Part shown: positions 39,708 to 49,764 of the stretch, piece by piece
Layout: each line of letters opens with the position of its first letter
Position numbering within the stretch: the first letter of the stretch is position 1
Source of the DNA: Daphnia carinata
Taxonomy: Eukaryota > Arthropoda > Branchiopoda > Diplostraca > Daphniidae
Length of the DNA: 64,000 nt
Direction: 5' to 3'
Assembly: GCF_022539665.2 (NCBI RefSeq)
Contig: NC_081333.1
Coordinates: forward strand, 8,616,971 to 8,680,970
Translations under genes and position numbers: made by a program
Notes under the pieces: model-generated
What the model saw: the letters and a program-made list of their open reading frames with translations, nothing else
Databases searched by the model: none
What the model was told of the DNA's origin: nothing

Positions 39708-40901
39708 AGACGCGGCACTAGAAATCCAGACGATCGAACGGACTTTGACAGCTTTACAGACAGACTACTACTACTACTATATTACTACACTCACTCTACG
39801 ACGACTATTGAACGTTTTTTCCATACACACTCTCCTCCATCCACTCTTCTTATTTTTTCCTTTCTATCCTTCCTTTTCTATATCGGTGTCTTCATTTTTA
39901 ACCGACGGGAACAACTTTATCTTCGTGCCCGTCATTTGAAGAGAATTTAAAGACTAATCGTCTGCCCTATTTTTATTTCTTTGTTTTTTATTTTTCTTGG
40001 GGACACAAATGCGGATCGTGTGTCGTTGTTCAACGTGAACAAAAAAATAAATGTGACGACAATGACAAATAACACATCATCCATCCACTAAAACAACAAA
40101 AAAGATGGGTGGGCTTAGCTCGGCTAACGGCCGAAACGGCTGGAAGCGGACCACTGGCCGATTTCGTCGAAGGTTTAGGTCCCGGCCAGCTAGTTGGCCG
40201 GCAAGTTTTGGCCGCACCGGCCTTAGGTGATGTCCAACTCGCATTATGTGATCGCAAAGGGCGGCTGGAAGTCGAAGTCATCCGGGCGCGCGGTCTACAA
40301 GCCCGCACTGGGTCCAAACTGCTACCAGGTAAACATGGAAATAAGTTTACAAAAAAAAAATACCAAACAAAATCTTTTCATGTCTTTCTTTCAATATTTA
40401 ATGTAGCTCCATATGTGAAAGTGTACCTGGTGAGCGGTAAACGTTGTCTAGCTAAAGCTAAAACAGCCACGGCTCGACGGACACTGGATCCGCTTTACCA
40501 ACAGCAGCTTTCATTTAGTATTCTTTATCAAGGATGTGTTCTACAGGTACTGGACCACCTAATGCCCTTTTTTTATTTTAAAGATTCGTATAATCAATCT
40601 TCTTAACTGGCAATAGGTGACGGTGTGGGGTGATTACGGACGGATCGAGGGCCGTAAGGTGTTCATGGGCGTGGCTCAGATATTGCTGGACGATTTGGAC
40701 TTGTCCAACATTGTCATCGGCTGGTACAAACTCTTCGGGACGGCGTCTTTAGTTAGTCTGCCGCCACCTTCATCACAGCCACAGCAGCAACAACAGCAAC
40801 CTCAGCAATCGCAACAACAACAGCAACAGCAGCAGCAGCAACAACAGCAGCAGCACTTGCCGCGGCGAAGTTCACAACACAGCCTCGATTCCGTCGGTTG
40901 A
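15493..40901 (+). CDS. Rim: RIM, Rab3-interacting active-zone scaffold
   Basis: Presynaptic scaffold that links Rab3 vesicles, Munc13 and calcium channels at release sites. Exons: 15493-15776, 18244-18448, 19311-19806, 22356-22955, 23288-23376, 25060-25992, 30247-30580, 30701-31205, 31505-31670, 31904-31990, 32206-32480, 32764-32961, 33050-33127, 33508-33670, 33772-34214, 34871-35031, 35662-35886, 36205-36556, 38104-38397, 40105-40328, 40407-40546, 40617-40901; 6537 bases, about 2178 residues. Domains: Rab3-binding helix MPDLSHLTEDERRII; zinc finger with CQLC, CHYC, CARC and CILC pairs (about 126-190); Gln/His-rich linker; PDZ (about 900-1025, GLKVVGG, GDEVLEWNG, VEIIVSRP); C2A (about 1102-1230); RIM-BP SH3 ligand RHLPQIP (exon 14); conserved DGSLSDTA and KKSNSTSQLSATG; C2B (about 2005-2130); polyGln, then SSQHSLDSVG. 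Phases agree throughout, one intron using a GC donor. Least certain are the start (an acceptor-like CAG precedes 15457, so an upstream exon is possible) and the borders of exons 6, 19 and 20. Confidence 0.9.
15777..18243 (+). other. RIM intron 1
   Basis: A 2.5 kb intron between the Rab3-binding helix and the zinc-finger exon, splitting an Arg codon (AG|A). It holds T runs, a short GA repeat near 17140-17158 and no recognisable coding exon. Confidence 0.6.
18449..19310 (+). other. RIM intron 2
   Basis: An 860 bp intron inside the zinc finger, between SSK and VIWVCILCRK. It is very pyrimidine-rich (TTC and T runs); no coding signal is seen. Confidence 0.65.
20183..20212. repeat. (AC)15 microsatellite in RIM intron 3
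   Basis: Uninterrupted AC dinucleotides, upstream of RIM exons 4 and 5, preceded by a run of A. Complementary to the long GT repeat in intron 5. Confidence 0.95.
21695..21738. repeat. Compound (TA)n-(GA)n microsatellite
   Basis: TA dinucleotides at 21695-21716 run into GA dinucleotides at about 21719-21738, in RIM intron 3. Confidence 0.9.
24131..24183. repeat. (GT)26 microsatellite in RIM intron 5
   Basis: Uninterrupted GT dinucleotides downstream of RIM exons 4 and 5. Reverse-complementary to the (AC)n tract at 20183-20212. Confidence 0.95.
24505..24550. repeat. (GAA)n repeat in RIM intron 5
   Basis: Imperfect GAA/AAG trinucleotide tract of about 45 bases, purine-only on the + strand. 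Confidence 0.85.
26137..26172. repeat. Poly(C)-poly(A) junction
   Basis: A run of about 17 C followed directly by about 19 A, in RIM intron 6. Such tracts are prone to length error in sequencing and assembly. Confidence 0.9.
26719..26757. repeat. Poly(T) tract, 39 bases
   Basis: An uninterrupted T run in RIM intron 6. It could be the A tail of an element inserted on the minus strand, but no retroelement coding sequence or target-site duplication was recognised beside it. Confidence 0.9.
35067..35121. repeat. Double (CA)n microsatellite
   Basis: Two CA tracts (about 35067-35090 and 35096-35121) separated by TTGTA, just after the exon 16 donor in RIM intron 16. Confidence 0.9.
36557..38103 (+). 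other. RIM intron 18
   Basis: A 1.5 kb phase-2 intron. Reading through its donor (GG|GTAG) gives a stop at once, so retention would yield a RIM lacking C2B. It contains a TA repeat near 36999-37018. The acceptor ...AGAGAG|CGG at 38103 is chosen because it alone of three overlapping AGs keeps the frame. Confidence 0.55.
38437..38479. repeat. (CT)21 microsatellite
   Basis: Uninterrupted CT dinucleotides about 40 bases into RIM intron 19. Confidence 0.95.
39676..39706. repeat. Poly(G) tract, 31 bases
   Basis: A run of 31 G on the transcribed-sense strand of RIM intron 19. It could form stacked G-quadruplexes in RNA or DNA, or its length could be an assembly artefact. Confidence 0.9.
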
Positions 40902-43521
40902 AATTGTTGTGTCATTTCAGAGAAATGAAAGAACAAAGTCCCTGCCGAGCCACTCAGCCACATCCACCATCACCACACGTGTCCATCACACATCCACAGC
41001 AACACCTTAAACCTTGGCGTGTTCAAATGATTGTCGTTTCTTCCTTCCTCATCATCCCGCGATTCGATAGTTGTTGCTTTCCTTCCTCGTCCTATTCTCT
41101 CTTTCTCCTGTCGCCTCCCCACACAACTGTCGATTTCGTTTATTGAAGCAGCTCTCCTTCTTATTCAATTAGTCAAAGAAAAGAAAAAAGGAAATTACTA
41201 ACTAATCACGCCTTACAGGTGGCGAAGCTGTCCAAGTCCGATTAAAGTTCTCTTTCATTTTGTCCGCTCCCTTCTCGCTAAAAGTCTCTTATTCTCGACT
41301 TTCGTTAGCCCCAATTGGGAGAAAGAAATTCAAAGAGAGTGAATACGAAGAAGAAAGGAAAGAAAAGAAAAAGCAAACATCGAACACCTCGTTCGATCCA
41401 GCATATTTGTGCAGTGGCATCAGGACAAATGGATTTAAAAAAGAAAATATTGAAGATCATTCCTAATCTGTGTTATTGATTGTGTTGTTCCATCTCGTTT
41501 GACAAAGCAAGTATACTATAAAATTAATCAACAATATCTCTCTCTAAATACCCTCCCCTCTCTAAAAACATAAATGAAAACAAAAAATCACAGAAAAAAA
41601 ATATCCCCTTTATTTCTGTCCCCAACATCCTCCATGTCCTTTTTTTTTTCAAAAACTGTCGGTTGCGTGTCAAATGCATATCTCCCGGTCCTGTGTGCGA
41701 AGACGATTGAGCTCAACGCAGAACGGTTCATCCCCATTTTTCGATTCTGCGGCATTATTCCGGAACGAGTCCCATAATCTGTTCTCTGTTTTTTTCTTTG
41801 TTTTTTTCTTTGTTTTTTGCGATGGGACTCTCTTGCGTTTCCTACGTGCCGATTCATTGTCGGTTCATCGGTCTACGCTGATTTGTTATTTTCTCTCTTG
41901 TTTTTTCTTTTCCAATTTGATTTCTTCTTCGTGCTCGAATCTTTCATCATCCAATTTTCATATTTCTCTCTTGTTCTTCTATCTTCTTCATCCAGCCTCC
42001 ACCATCCTCCTCCTGCCCCTCCTTTCATCCTTCGGCTCCTTATATTAAATATAATAAGACTTCAAAGATTTTAAACAAAATTAATAATAATTAACGGTCG
42101 TTGGCTGTTTGAACCAACTGATTTATTGCCCTTGCTTTATTTGCAATGCGGTTGTGATTTCTCATGTTGTAGTGGACATTACAGAGCATCAAGGTAAAAT
42201 CATTTGTCTCGCCTTCTTCTCTTTATCCAAGAACCTATTAAGAATATGCTCTCGTTGATCCCGATGAACTCGACATTTCGGAAAAAAACGACAACAAAAC
42301 TGCACTGAAGCTTCCAGTTCGCTTCTTTTCAGCTATAAGTCTTTTGCTTGTTTTGTCGTATACGAGTATCAAACGGTTTTCAATGGCTTCCTATGAAAAA
42401 AAAAAAAGCCAAGGATATTCAGTTCAAGGAAACGCGGCTCGTTCTCCTAATGCGCGGAGAATCCCACAGGAGTGGAAGGAAAGAACGCTTTATTGGGATT
42501 CCTTTACAAAATGCCAACACGACTCGACTGGCAATCGATAATTTTAATAATAAATAACCACCGTGCAGACTGGCCAATCCGTGACATACCGGTGGAAAGC
42601 ACACAGTTTGAGCCGCTCTACCTCACTGAACTCTGCAAAAGGTCAACACGATACCCCCTAATAACAGAAGCAGAATTTATTATTAACCGTATCGTGATTT
42701 CGCTAGTCGAATGTGTAAGTTTACCGAGTTATGCGTAATCATTACCGTCCACAGATAACTGTGCAAGTTATTGTACCACAAATTCTGTTAATTATTCCCC
42801 CAAGATTGATTGAATTACGTTCGCACAACGTTGACATAGATTTCTTCCAAAAGCGTCGTTTTTGCAAGATTTTACTACGATATTCTTGGAAACATCCTAT
42901 CCTGACTCGTTTAATTGTTTTGAAAATCAGCGTTTCCGTCAGACATTTGAATTTCTGATGCCAAAATCTAAAGGAATAGTTTCTAGAACTTGTTCCTCAA
43001 TTCTACGGGCTTCTATCGTTTTCCAGAGGATACGTAATATGACAGTGAACTGTTATGTATTTGTCTCGTGTTTTTTTGTTTTTCACTTGTAGAGAAAACG
43101 GGGAATGGGCAATGGGTTGGGTAAGAAACGAGCCTCGAGTGTCTTCAATAATGTGACACCATATTGTCTTAATCTTATCGCCTTTACGTTACGCGTTACG
43201 CCCCTTGTGTCTTGGGGGCGAGGGCGGATACTATTTTTATTTATGGCCGCCGGTATATTCCAGTTCCTGCTTGTTACTTTTGTGTCCCTCACCTCCTCCA
43301 GACTCGATGGAGTAGTCGACAGTTCGCTCGCTACTGTGCCACGGGTTGACAGCTCAAAAACAACATGAACGTCATCACCACATAGTTTATCGCACTACCC
43401 TTCTTTTTCTGTCAGTAATTTATTGTTGTTTTAAATAGTGGGTTCGACGCACGTTTCAACATTTACTTAAAGATTCATCATTCAGCCTCGTGTAGTTGTG
43501 AAAAAAAACATTGGCCAAACC
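40902..43521 (+). other. RIM 3' UTR and intergenic region
   Basis: 2.6 kb after the RIM stop and before the transporter start. The open frames here (for example 42731-42958 and 43105-43368) lack family resemblance and paired splice signals. A 9-base inverted repeat, GAGTCCCAT at 41767-41775 and ATGGGACTC at 41822-41830, encloses three TTTTTTTCTTTG-like units. I could not choose one poly(A) site. Confidence 0.45.
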
Positions 43522-45841
43522 ATGCCTAAATTACTGTTACCTCGATTGACTAATCGACAATGGGCAACGGCCCTGGTGATTGCGTTCGCTGATTTTTGTT
43601 CTGCCGTGTGCATCAGTTTGCAAGCTCCATTCTACCCAGCTGAGGTGAGCTTTTACGTTACACATTACATTCTTTTCGTGATAATATTCTCGTTAAATGT
43701 AAACATTGTTAGTTGAGATTTTAAAGTCTGTTCAACTATCATTTTGTTTTCGTAGGCCGAAAGGAAAGGAGCAACGGCGTCTCAGTATGGTGCGTGGTTA
43801 TGACACTAATAGTTTGTACCTAAAGTATTAAGTTTTAATCATTATGTAATAGGTTTCGTATTCGGGTGCTATGAACTCACCGTTTTCTTGACGAGCCCAT
43901 TATTTGGCAAATACGTAAGATTCTCACAACCGTGTACAGATTTAAGTCAAAGATCAGTAATATGATTGTTCAATTGTTTATTTTCATGCCAGTTGGCCAA
44001 GTTAATACCAAAATTTATGCTCAATGGTGGTCTTGTTGTTACTGGCGTCTGCTCAATTTTATTTGGGTATTTATAATTGGAAGAATTATATCTAAAGATT
44101 TCGTCTAACTTTTGTTGTTTTATAAGGATTCTTGATAAAGTCAACGACACGACGGCGTTTATTGGTCTTTCGTTCGCCGTCCGGGTCATCGAAGCTTTAG
44201 GTAGCGCAGCATTTTTAACCGCTGCGTAAGTAAAATATTCATTTCCATTTGTTTAGTTTTTTGCTTTTTCATCTATTAACTCGTTTCTTTAGATTTGCAA
44301 TTGTTGCTGCAGAGTTTCCCAACTCCATAGCGACGACCTTTGTAAGTTCTACATTTTTTATACACGCGTCTAAAGAGAAGCCTCGCAAAACCAGTGAGCG
44401 CTACATGTAATCGAGTACAGAAATCGTAAAAAAGCAGTTTCACTCAGCAAGGCTTCTCTCTGGGCATGGTGTTGATGTCTCGTGTGTTTTGATAAAAAAT
44501 AAACGTCTGCATTTTCTAAACGAAAAATATAGGCATGTCTGGAAACGTTCTTCGGACTTGGGCTCATCGTCGGCCCAACTTTGGGAGGGTTTCTTTTCCA
44601 AGTCGGTGGCTACATGTTGCCTTTTAGTGTTCTTGGTTTCCTACTCATCGCAGCTGCGCTTTTTACCTATGCCGTTTTACCATCAACCGATCATTGCGAT
44701 CCGCCACCAACAGGTGATTATATATTTTTACAAATTACGGCTCATGTATTTTGTTAGATTCAGGTTAACTTATTGTAGGAGGGATACTGCGAATTCTACG
44801 GATCCCTTCCATACTTTTGGCCTCATTCACGGTTTTTGCTGCTTCCACATCCATCGGATTTCTTTCGGCGACGTTGGAGCCTCACCTGCGTCAATTTGAT
44901 CTCATGCCAGTTACAATGGGACTCATGTTCGTGATTGAGGGAGGCATTTATGCCGTTACTGCTCCTCTTTGGGGATATCTTTGCGATCGCAAAGTCCAGC
45001 CTAAAATTATTACTTTAATTGGGGCATTGTTTATCGTCTTCGGTTTTCTTCTCATTGGACCTGCGCCCTTTATACCCCTGGAAACGTAACCACCCGTTCG
45101 TCCCGATCTTCATCTTTCATCTGACAAATTGTTTTTTTTCCTTTTGCAGGACATTGAATTTGGCAGTTACGGGTTTGGTTATTATGGGTTTCGGAGTAGG
45201 AGCGGAACTTGTTTCCGGCTTCGTCTCAGCTCTACAAGAAGCGACGTAAGTTTTTTTTGGAACCCTCACCTTCTAAAAGATTTTTGTTACCTCCATTTTC
45301 ATTTGATAGGTTTCATGGCTTTCCCAACAATCTGTCGACGTACGGCTTAGTTTCTGGTCTATGGACATCCACTTTTGCTTTAGGAGGTAAGAATTGGCGA
45401 TCAGTGATTTTTGATGCGTTGCGATAATTTACCTTAAAATTCCTCCAACTCAATGGTAGCTTTCGTCGGTCCGTCAATTGCGGGTATTTTGTTTGATCAT
45501 GTTGGATTTCGTTATTCAACGCTATTTGTTATCACAACAAACGCCCTCTTGGTATTTATACGTTATATAATTTTGATTACATATGACATTCTTCAACCAA
45601 TTCATGTCTGCGGTAGGCGATTTTGGTCGTACTCTTTCTTTGTTGTCAGCGACGCTTATCGCCTGGAATTCTTGCCGTTCCCGAACAATACCAAACAGCC
45701 AATTACAGCACTTTGGTCGGTGAAGATTATGCAACGGGAGACGAGGAAAACAATTCAAAAACAAGTAGAGAGAAAATGGTGTCTAGTCTAAAAGATGGTC
45801 TAGCGAATCCCGAATGGGTGACATCTGAACATTCGACTTAA
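43522..45841 (+). CDS. SLC18B1-like major facilitator transporter
   Basis: Twelve-helix membrane transporter of the major facilitator superfamily, most like SLC18B1 (reported in vertebrates as a vesicular polyamine transporter). Exons: 43522-43644, 43756-43789, 43853-43914, 43993-44066, 44127-44225, 44293-44341, 44533-44713, 44779-45085, 45150-45245, 45310-45386, 45460-45551, 45617-45841; 1419 bases, 472 residues, close to the human protein. Family landmarks in order: PFYPAEAERKGA, FVFGCYELTVFLTSPLFGKY, ILFGILDKV, the LETFFGLGLIVGPTLGGFLF block (TM5-TM6), the cytoplasmic motif GYLCDRKVQPK after TM8, and NLSTYGLVSGLWTS. The C-terminus is hydrophilic (YSTLVGEDYATGDEEN). An upstream in-frame GTG is not a eukaryotic start, so the first ATG is used. 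Introns are short and every phase fits. The substrate cannot be read from sequence; polyamines are an inference from the vertebrate relative. Confidence 0.88.
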
Positions 45842-46664
45842 AAAAGTTTTATATTTAAAAGTTGAAAAGGAATTCGTTTATTTTGGTTAAAACTGACATG
45901 ATGTGGAAGACAATACACATTCCGGCGTTACGTGATTTTATCTGATAGGTTTTGACAGGATGGTGAAATTGCAGTCGATCGGTAACTCATTGATTGAGAT
46001 AACCCAACGCGTCACCGCTACGTGCAGATAGCATTATTTAAGCATTGTGATAATGGCTACAATAACAACGCAAACGGATGATGCTTACGAATCCTTTAAA
46101 ATGATGAATCCTTTTGAAATCGCCTATTTAATGGCATTAAGGTATTATCTAAATTCTTTCCTTTGATTAATTTTGATCAGGTTTACGCAAATATTGCCAT
46201 AAAGATGAGCGGCTTCTCAATAATCACCTTCCACTTCGTGATGCAAATTGCTGCCGGCCGGAAGATTACACAAAAGTTTTACCTTGTTCCGTTGATTACA
46301 CGTTTTGTTTGAAAACGTGCGCAATCTTCTGAACAAAAAATTCGATAATTGTCGCGCAAAAGCAAAAAATAAGGTAAGAATTCACTTCTCGTCATATTGA
46401 CAGTTGTTGCGACATCTCTTACGTTTTCAGGTTGCTGAAGTTCGAACTTGATTTCCCAATCGGTTTGCCTACATTTGAGGACTAACCAAATTACTTTATC
46501 GTCATGCACAAAAGATAGTCCGATATGGGCCATATCAAAACGCTTTGCGTTCCGTCTATATAAAGTCGATCATTTTGTTTTCCAAAATCATAAGTGTTCT
46601 TAACTTGTTAACGAAAGCGCATTCGTATTTTTCTATCAGTAGAGCACACAGTAAACCGGTGACA
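45842..46664 (+). promoter_or_regulatory. Transporter 3' end and chitinase promoter
   Basis: About 820 bases between the transporter stop and the chitinase start. It must hold the transporter 3' UTR (no AATAAA seen close to the stop) and the chitinase promoter, of which the TATA box is visible. The minus-strand frame at 46279-46533 shows no family resemblance. Confidence 0.5.
46557..46565 (+). promoter_or_regulatory. TATA box of the chitinase gene
   Basis: TATATAAAG, an almost ideal TATA box, 100 bases before the chitinase ATG. Transcription would begin near 46587-46592, giving a 5' UTR of about 75 bases. Strong TATA boxes are common on tightly regulated secreted digestive and cuticle genes, so hormone- or food-dependent expression is plausible but unproven. 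Confidence 0.7.
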
Positions 46665-48486
46665 ATGAAGATAGTCGCCATTTTGGCATTTTCGTTGGCT
46701 ATTGCCTTGGCCAACGCTCAAGGAAACTACAAGAAAGTCTGTTACTTCGCCAATTGGGCATACTACCGCAACAGTAAGTGTGAAATTAATTCAGTTTCAT
46801 TTTATTCATTTATTTTTGCTACTGTTGCTGAGTTACAATTTCTTTGTTTCTTGTGTGCATGTACAAAAACCAGCAACTGGACAGTACGGAGTGGACAAGC
46901 TTGATGCCTTTGAATGCACTCACTTGATCTATGGCTTTGCTGTTCTTAACAATGTCACTTATGAGATGACAGTTTACGATTCTTGGGTGGACATCAGTCT
47001 TGGTGGCTATCAAAAATTCACCGCTTTAAAGGCGAAAAACCCTAACCTCAAAACACTGATCGCACTCGGTGGCTGGAACGACTCGGCATTTTCCACCCAG
47101 TATTCAGAACTAGTAGCTGATCCCGTTAAAATGGCCAACTTCGTGACAAAAGCGCTTGCTTTTGTTCGTCAGGTAACAAAGACAAAGCGGAAAAAAATGT
47201 ATTATAATTTACTAACGAGCAATATTGAATCAGTACAATTTTGATGGCCTCGATTTCGATTGGGAATATCCTGGAGATCCGGGTAAACCTGAAGATAAAG
47301 AGAACTTCATTACGCTTTTGACGATGCTCCGTGACGCTTTCAAGCCCTACAATTTACTGCTAACTATGGCTCCGTCATGCAGTATCGTGCGCGCTGGAGT
47401 GAGCTACAACATCCCAGCTCTTGCGGAAGTCGTTGATTTCGTCAATTTCATGGGATATGGTATTTACTTAGCATTCACTCAATAGTTTGGTTAAAACTCA
47501 TTTTGATTTTCGTGGTGTAGATATCCACGGTGCGTGGGAAACTCAGACTGACCATCACTCCCCTCTTTACCGCCGAAGCTTTGACGATACCGTCAGCGAC
47601 CAAATTGTTGCCGAATCCATAGATTTCTGGTTGGCCCAGGGTATGCCCGCTGAAAAGCTCATTTTCGGTGTACCTAGTTATGGTCGATCTTACACATTGG
47701 CTGACGTAAGCCAAACGGGACTGTTGGCTCCAGCTATTGACGCTGGTCCTCCAGGGCCATACACTGGTCTAAAGGGCTTTTATTCCTTTTACGAAATCTG
47801 TTTGATGGAGCAAAGTGGCATGACAGTAGTTACAGACCCAACTGGCAAAATGGGTGCTTATGGCTACAAAGGCAATACGTGGGTGTCTTGGGATGAGATT
47901 GACATGCTCGTCAAGAAAGTCCAATATGCTATGGATAAAGGACTTGGTGGTATCATGTTCTGGGAACTCAGCTTGGATGACTTCAACGGTTACTGCAATT
48001 TGGGCCCAAGGTATTAATTTACAAACGATTTGTACTTATTTCTTGTGTTTTACAAATGCACACCGAAAAATACTTAGACCTTTCTCCAAAACCATTACCG
48101 CAACGCTGGAGGGACGCCCACCGGTCACTTCGAATCCATCAGCAACAACCGCAGCACCACCAGGCTCTTGTAAATTTAATAAACTCAACTTTTTCTGCCA
48201 TTTTTATTTCTATTTAATTTAAACTGACGGCTTTTTTACTTTCGTTTTCTCTAGTAACCTGTACAACCGAAGGGGCTTACTATGCTGATCCTGCCAATTG
48301 CAACAAATATTACCGATGCGTCAACGGAAAGATCGTCGCCATGTACTGTTCACCTGGCCTTGTCTTCAACCCATCGATTGATCGTACGTTTCAAGTTGCA
48401 CATTTTTTCTAAAGTCCCATACTTATTAAACTCATTTTGTCTATGTAGAATGCGATTGGCCCTACAACGTACCTGGCTGCGTCTAG
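46665..48486 (+). CDS. Secreted GH18 chitinase with CBM14 domain
   Basis: Endochitinase that hydrolyses chitin, for moulting or digestion. Exons: 46665-46773, 46874-47172, 47234-47459, 47521-48010, 48078-48169, 48255-48383, 48449-48486; 1383 bases, 460 residues. Signal peptide MKIVAILAFSLAIALANA is followed by the GH18 start KKVCYFANWAYYR. The strand LKTLIALGGWNDS, the catalytic motif FDGLDFDWEYP (proton donor Glu about residue 147), the MGYDIHGAWE strand and GGIMFWELSLDD are all intact, so the enzyme should be active. A Thr/Pro/Ala linker (about 376-406) leads to a CBM14 (peritrophin-A) domain with six cysteines spaced 12, 5, 9, 12 and 8 residues apart. This is the usual arthropod chitinase order with one catalytic and one binding domain. 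Whether it serves gut or cuticle cannot be decided from sequence. Confidence 0.95.
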
Positions 48487-49764
48487 AGGGTGATCTATAT
48501 CCTTTCTTCCGAATTCTGAATTTTCAAAAATTCCAAAGGAGTCGGAACAGCTTCGTCACCTCAATTCTTAAACTTCTTCATTAAAGTTCAATCGGCATAG
48601 CTAAAGACGATCAACTACTGCAACTAGAAAAATTATACCATTATCAAAGCATTTCACTTTTCTCTCTTTTTTTTGTGTTGATTATTATCAAGAATTGGAA
48701 TGTTTAATCGTGTGAATCCGAATTCTAATTGTCTTGTTGTTATGGCCATGCATATTTCGCTGATTGTATAGCCTACCTGACGATCTAATGTTAGTAAAAT
48801 GAACAGGTTGTTATTGAACTATTCATTGTCGCTTTGGTATCAGCATAAAGTACTTCTAACGAACCGTGTATGCTGACGTGTTACGTGGTACGTTATTCAC
48901 GTTATTAGTGGTACGCTATTCAGCAGCGGAACATCTTTTTTTAGCGAGGATGGAAACTGCAAGTTTGCTTGATATTTAATCACGAATGACATAAAAGTTG
49001 TGACGCAGTTGAATATATGGGTCATTAACTACTACTTGGCTTAAGGATACAAGGTGGCCGAAAGCCATTTTGGGTGGCCATCAGTTTAGACTTGTACGTT
49101 CTCGAAGCCCAGCACAGTTTTGTTTGTTTATATGTCCTTAATATTTTTCCTACGCTCGTTGATTAGACTAGCGGCAGTCTATTTCCATGGACAGTACCAA
49201 ATGCAGTTGGCATGCGTTGCAAATTGGACGCGTGGCTAAAGCGTTATACATATTGTGAAAAGAACCACTAGACAACTGGACGTACATACAAAACAACGGC
49301 CAATTTAAGCACTTTCACCTCGCACCGCAATCCACAGCTTACCACCAGTGGAAACGGAGTTAAAAAGCATCGATAATCGCCCACACGCCCCACTCACTTT
49401 CCCTTTTAATTACAACAGCGTAAGTCACAGGACCTACCGATAAAGAATTTTCAGGAATAGATTACAGCCTTTATTCCCAGGATATTTCTGTCTGAGTATC
49501 AACATTCGTAATACAGCTTGCCTAACTCCGCCAAAAACGCAAAGCGTTTTCAGGTTGCCGAACCATAGCTCCTCGAAGGGTGGGAGTCGGCAATTTGACA
49601 TTTGTCAGCTGTTTTCGTGGACGTTAAAGACGAATTGAGATGTTTACAGTTCCAGTTCGGCTTCCCTAATCCGGTACTCTAATATTTCATTAGTATACGT
49701 ACCGTGGTACTCTGCCCGTCGTGTTCACTCTAGTTTTTGCTTGGTCATCCTTTTCTCAAGAATC
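48487..49764 (+). other. Chitinase 3' UTR and intergenic region
   Basis: 1.3 kb without coding signal. It begins with the chitinase 3' UTR (ATTAAA at 48580) and ends in the RABGAP1 promoter. A two-copy direct repeat of 15 bases (GTGGTACGTTATTCA at 48885-48899, GTGGTACGCTATTCA at 48908-48922) is visible. No TATA box was identified before the RABGAP1 start. Confidence 0.5.
48580..48585 (+). terminator. Chitinase poly(A) signal (ATTAAA)
   Basis: The common variant hexamer ATTAAA, 94 bases after the chitinase stop codon, a typical distance for a short invertebrate 3' UTR. Confidence 0.6.

Larger units (their letters stand above)
38398..40104 (+). other. RIM intron 19
   Basis: A 1.7 kb phase-2 intron with a CT repeat near its 5' end (38437-38479) and an exceptional 31-base G run (39676-39706). 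The acceptor AAAAAAG|A at 40104 is purine-rich and therefore weak, but it is the frame-consistent choice before the conserved block leading to DFVEGLGPGQLVGRQ. Confidence 0.5.

Noticed and set aside
42344-43368. Cluster of plus-strand frames between RIM and the transporter
   Set aside because: No recognisable domain, and the frames cannot be joined by paired splice sites with consistent phase.
43498-43521. GTG start for the SLC18B1-like transporter
   Set aside because: Eukaryotic initiation at GTG is very rare, and an ATG follows 24 bases later just before the first helix.
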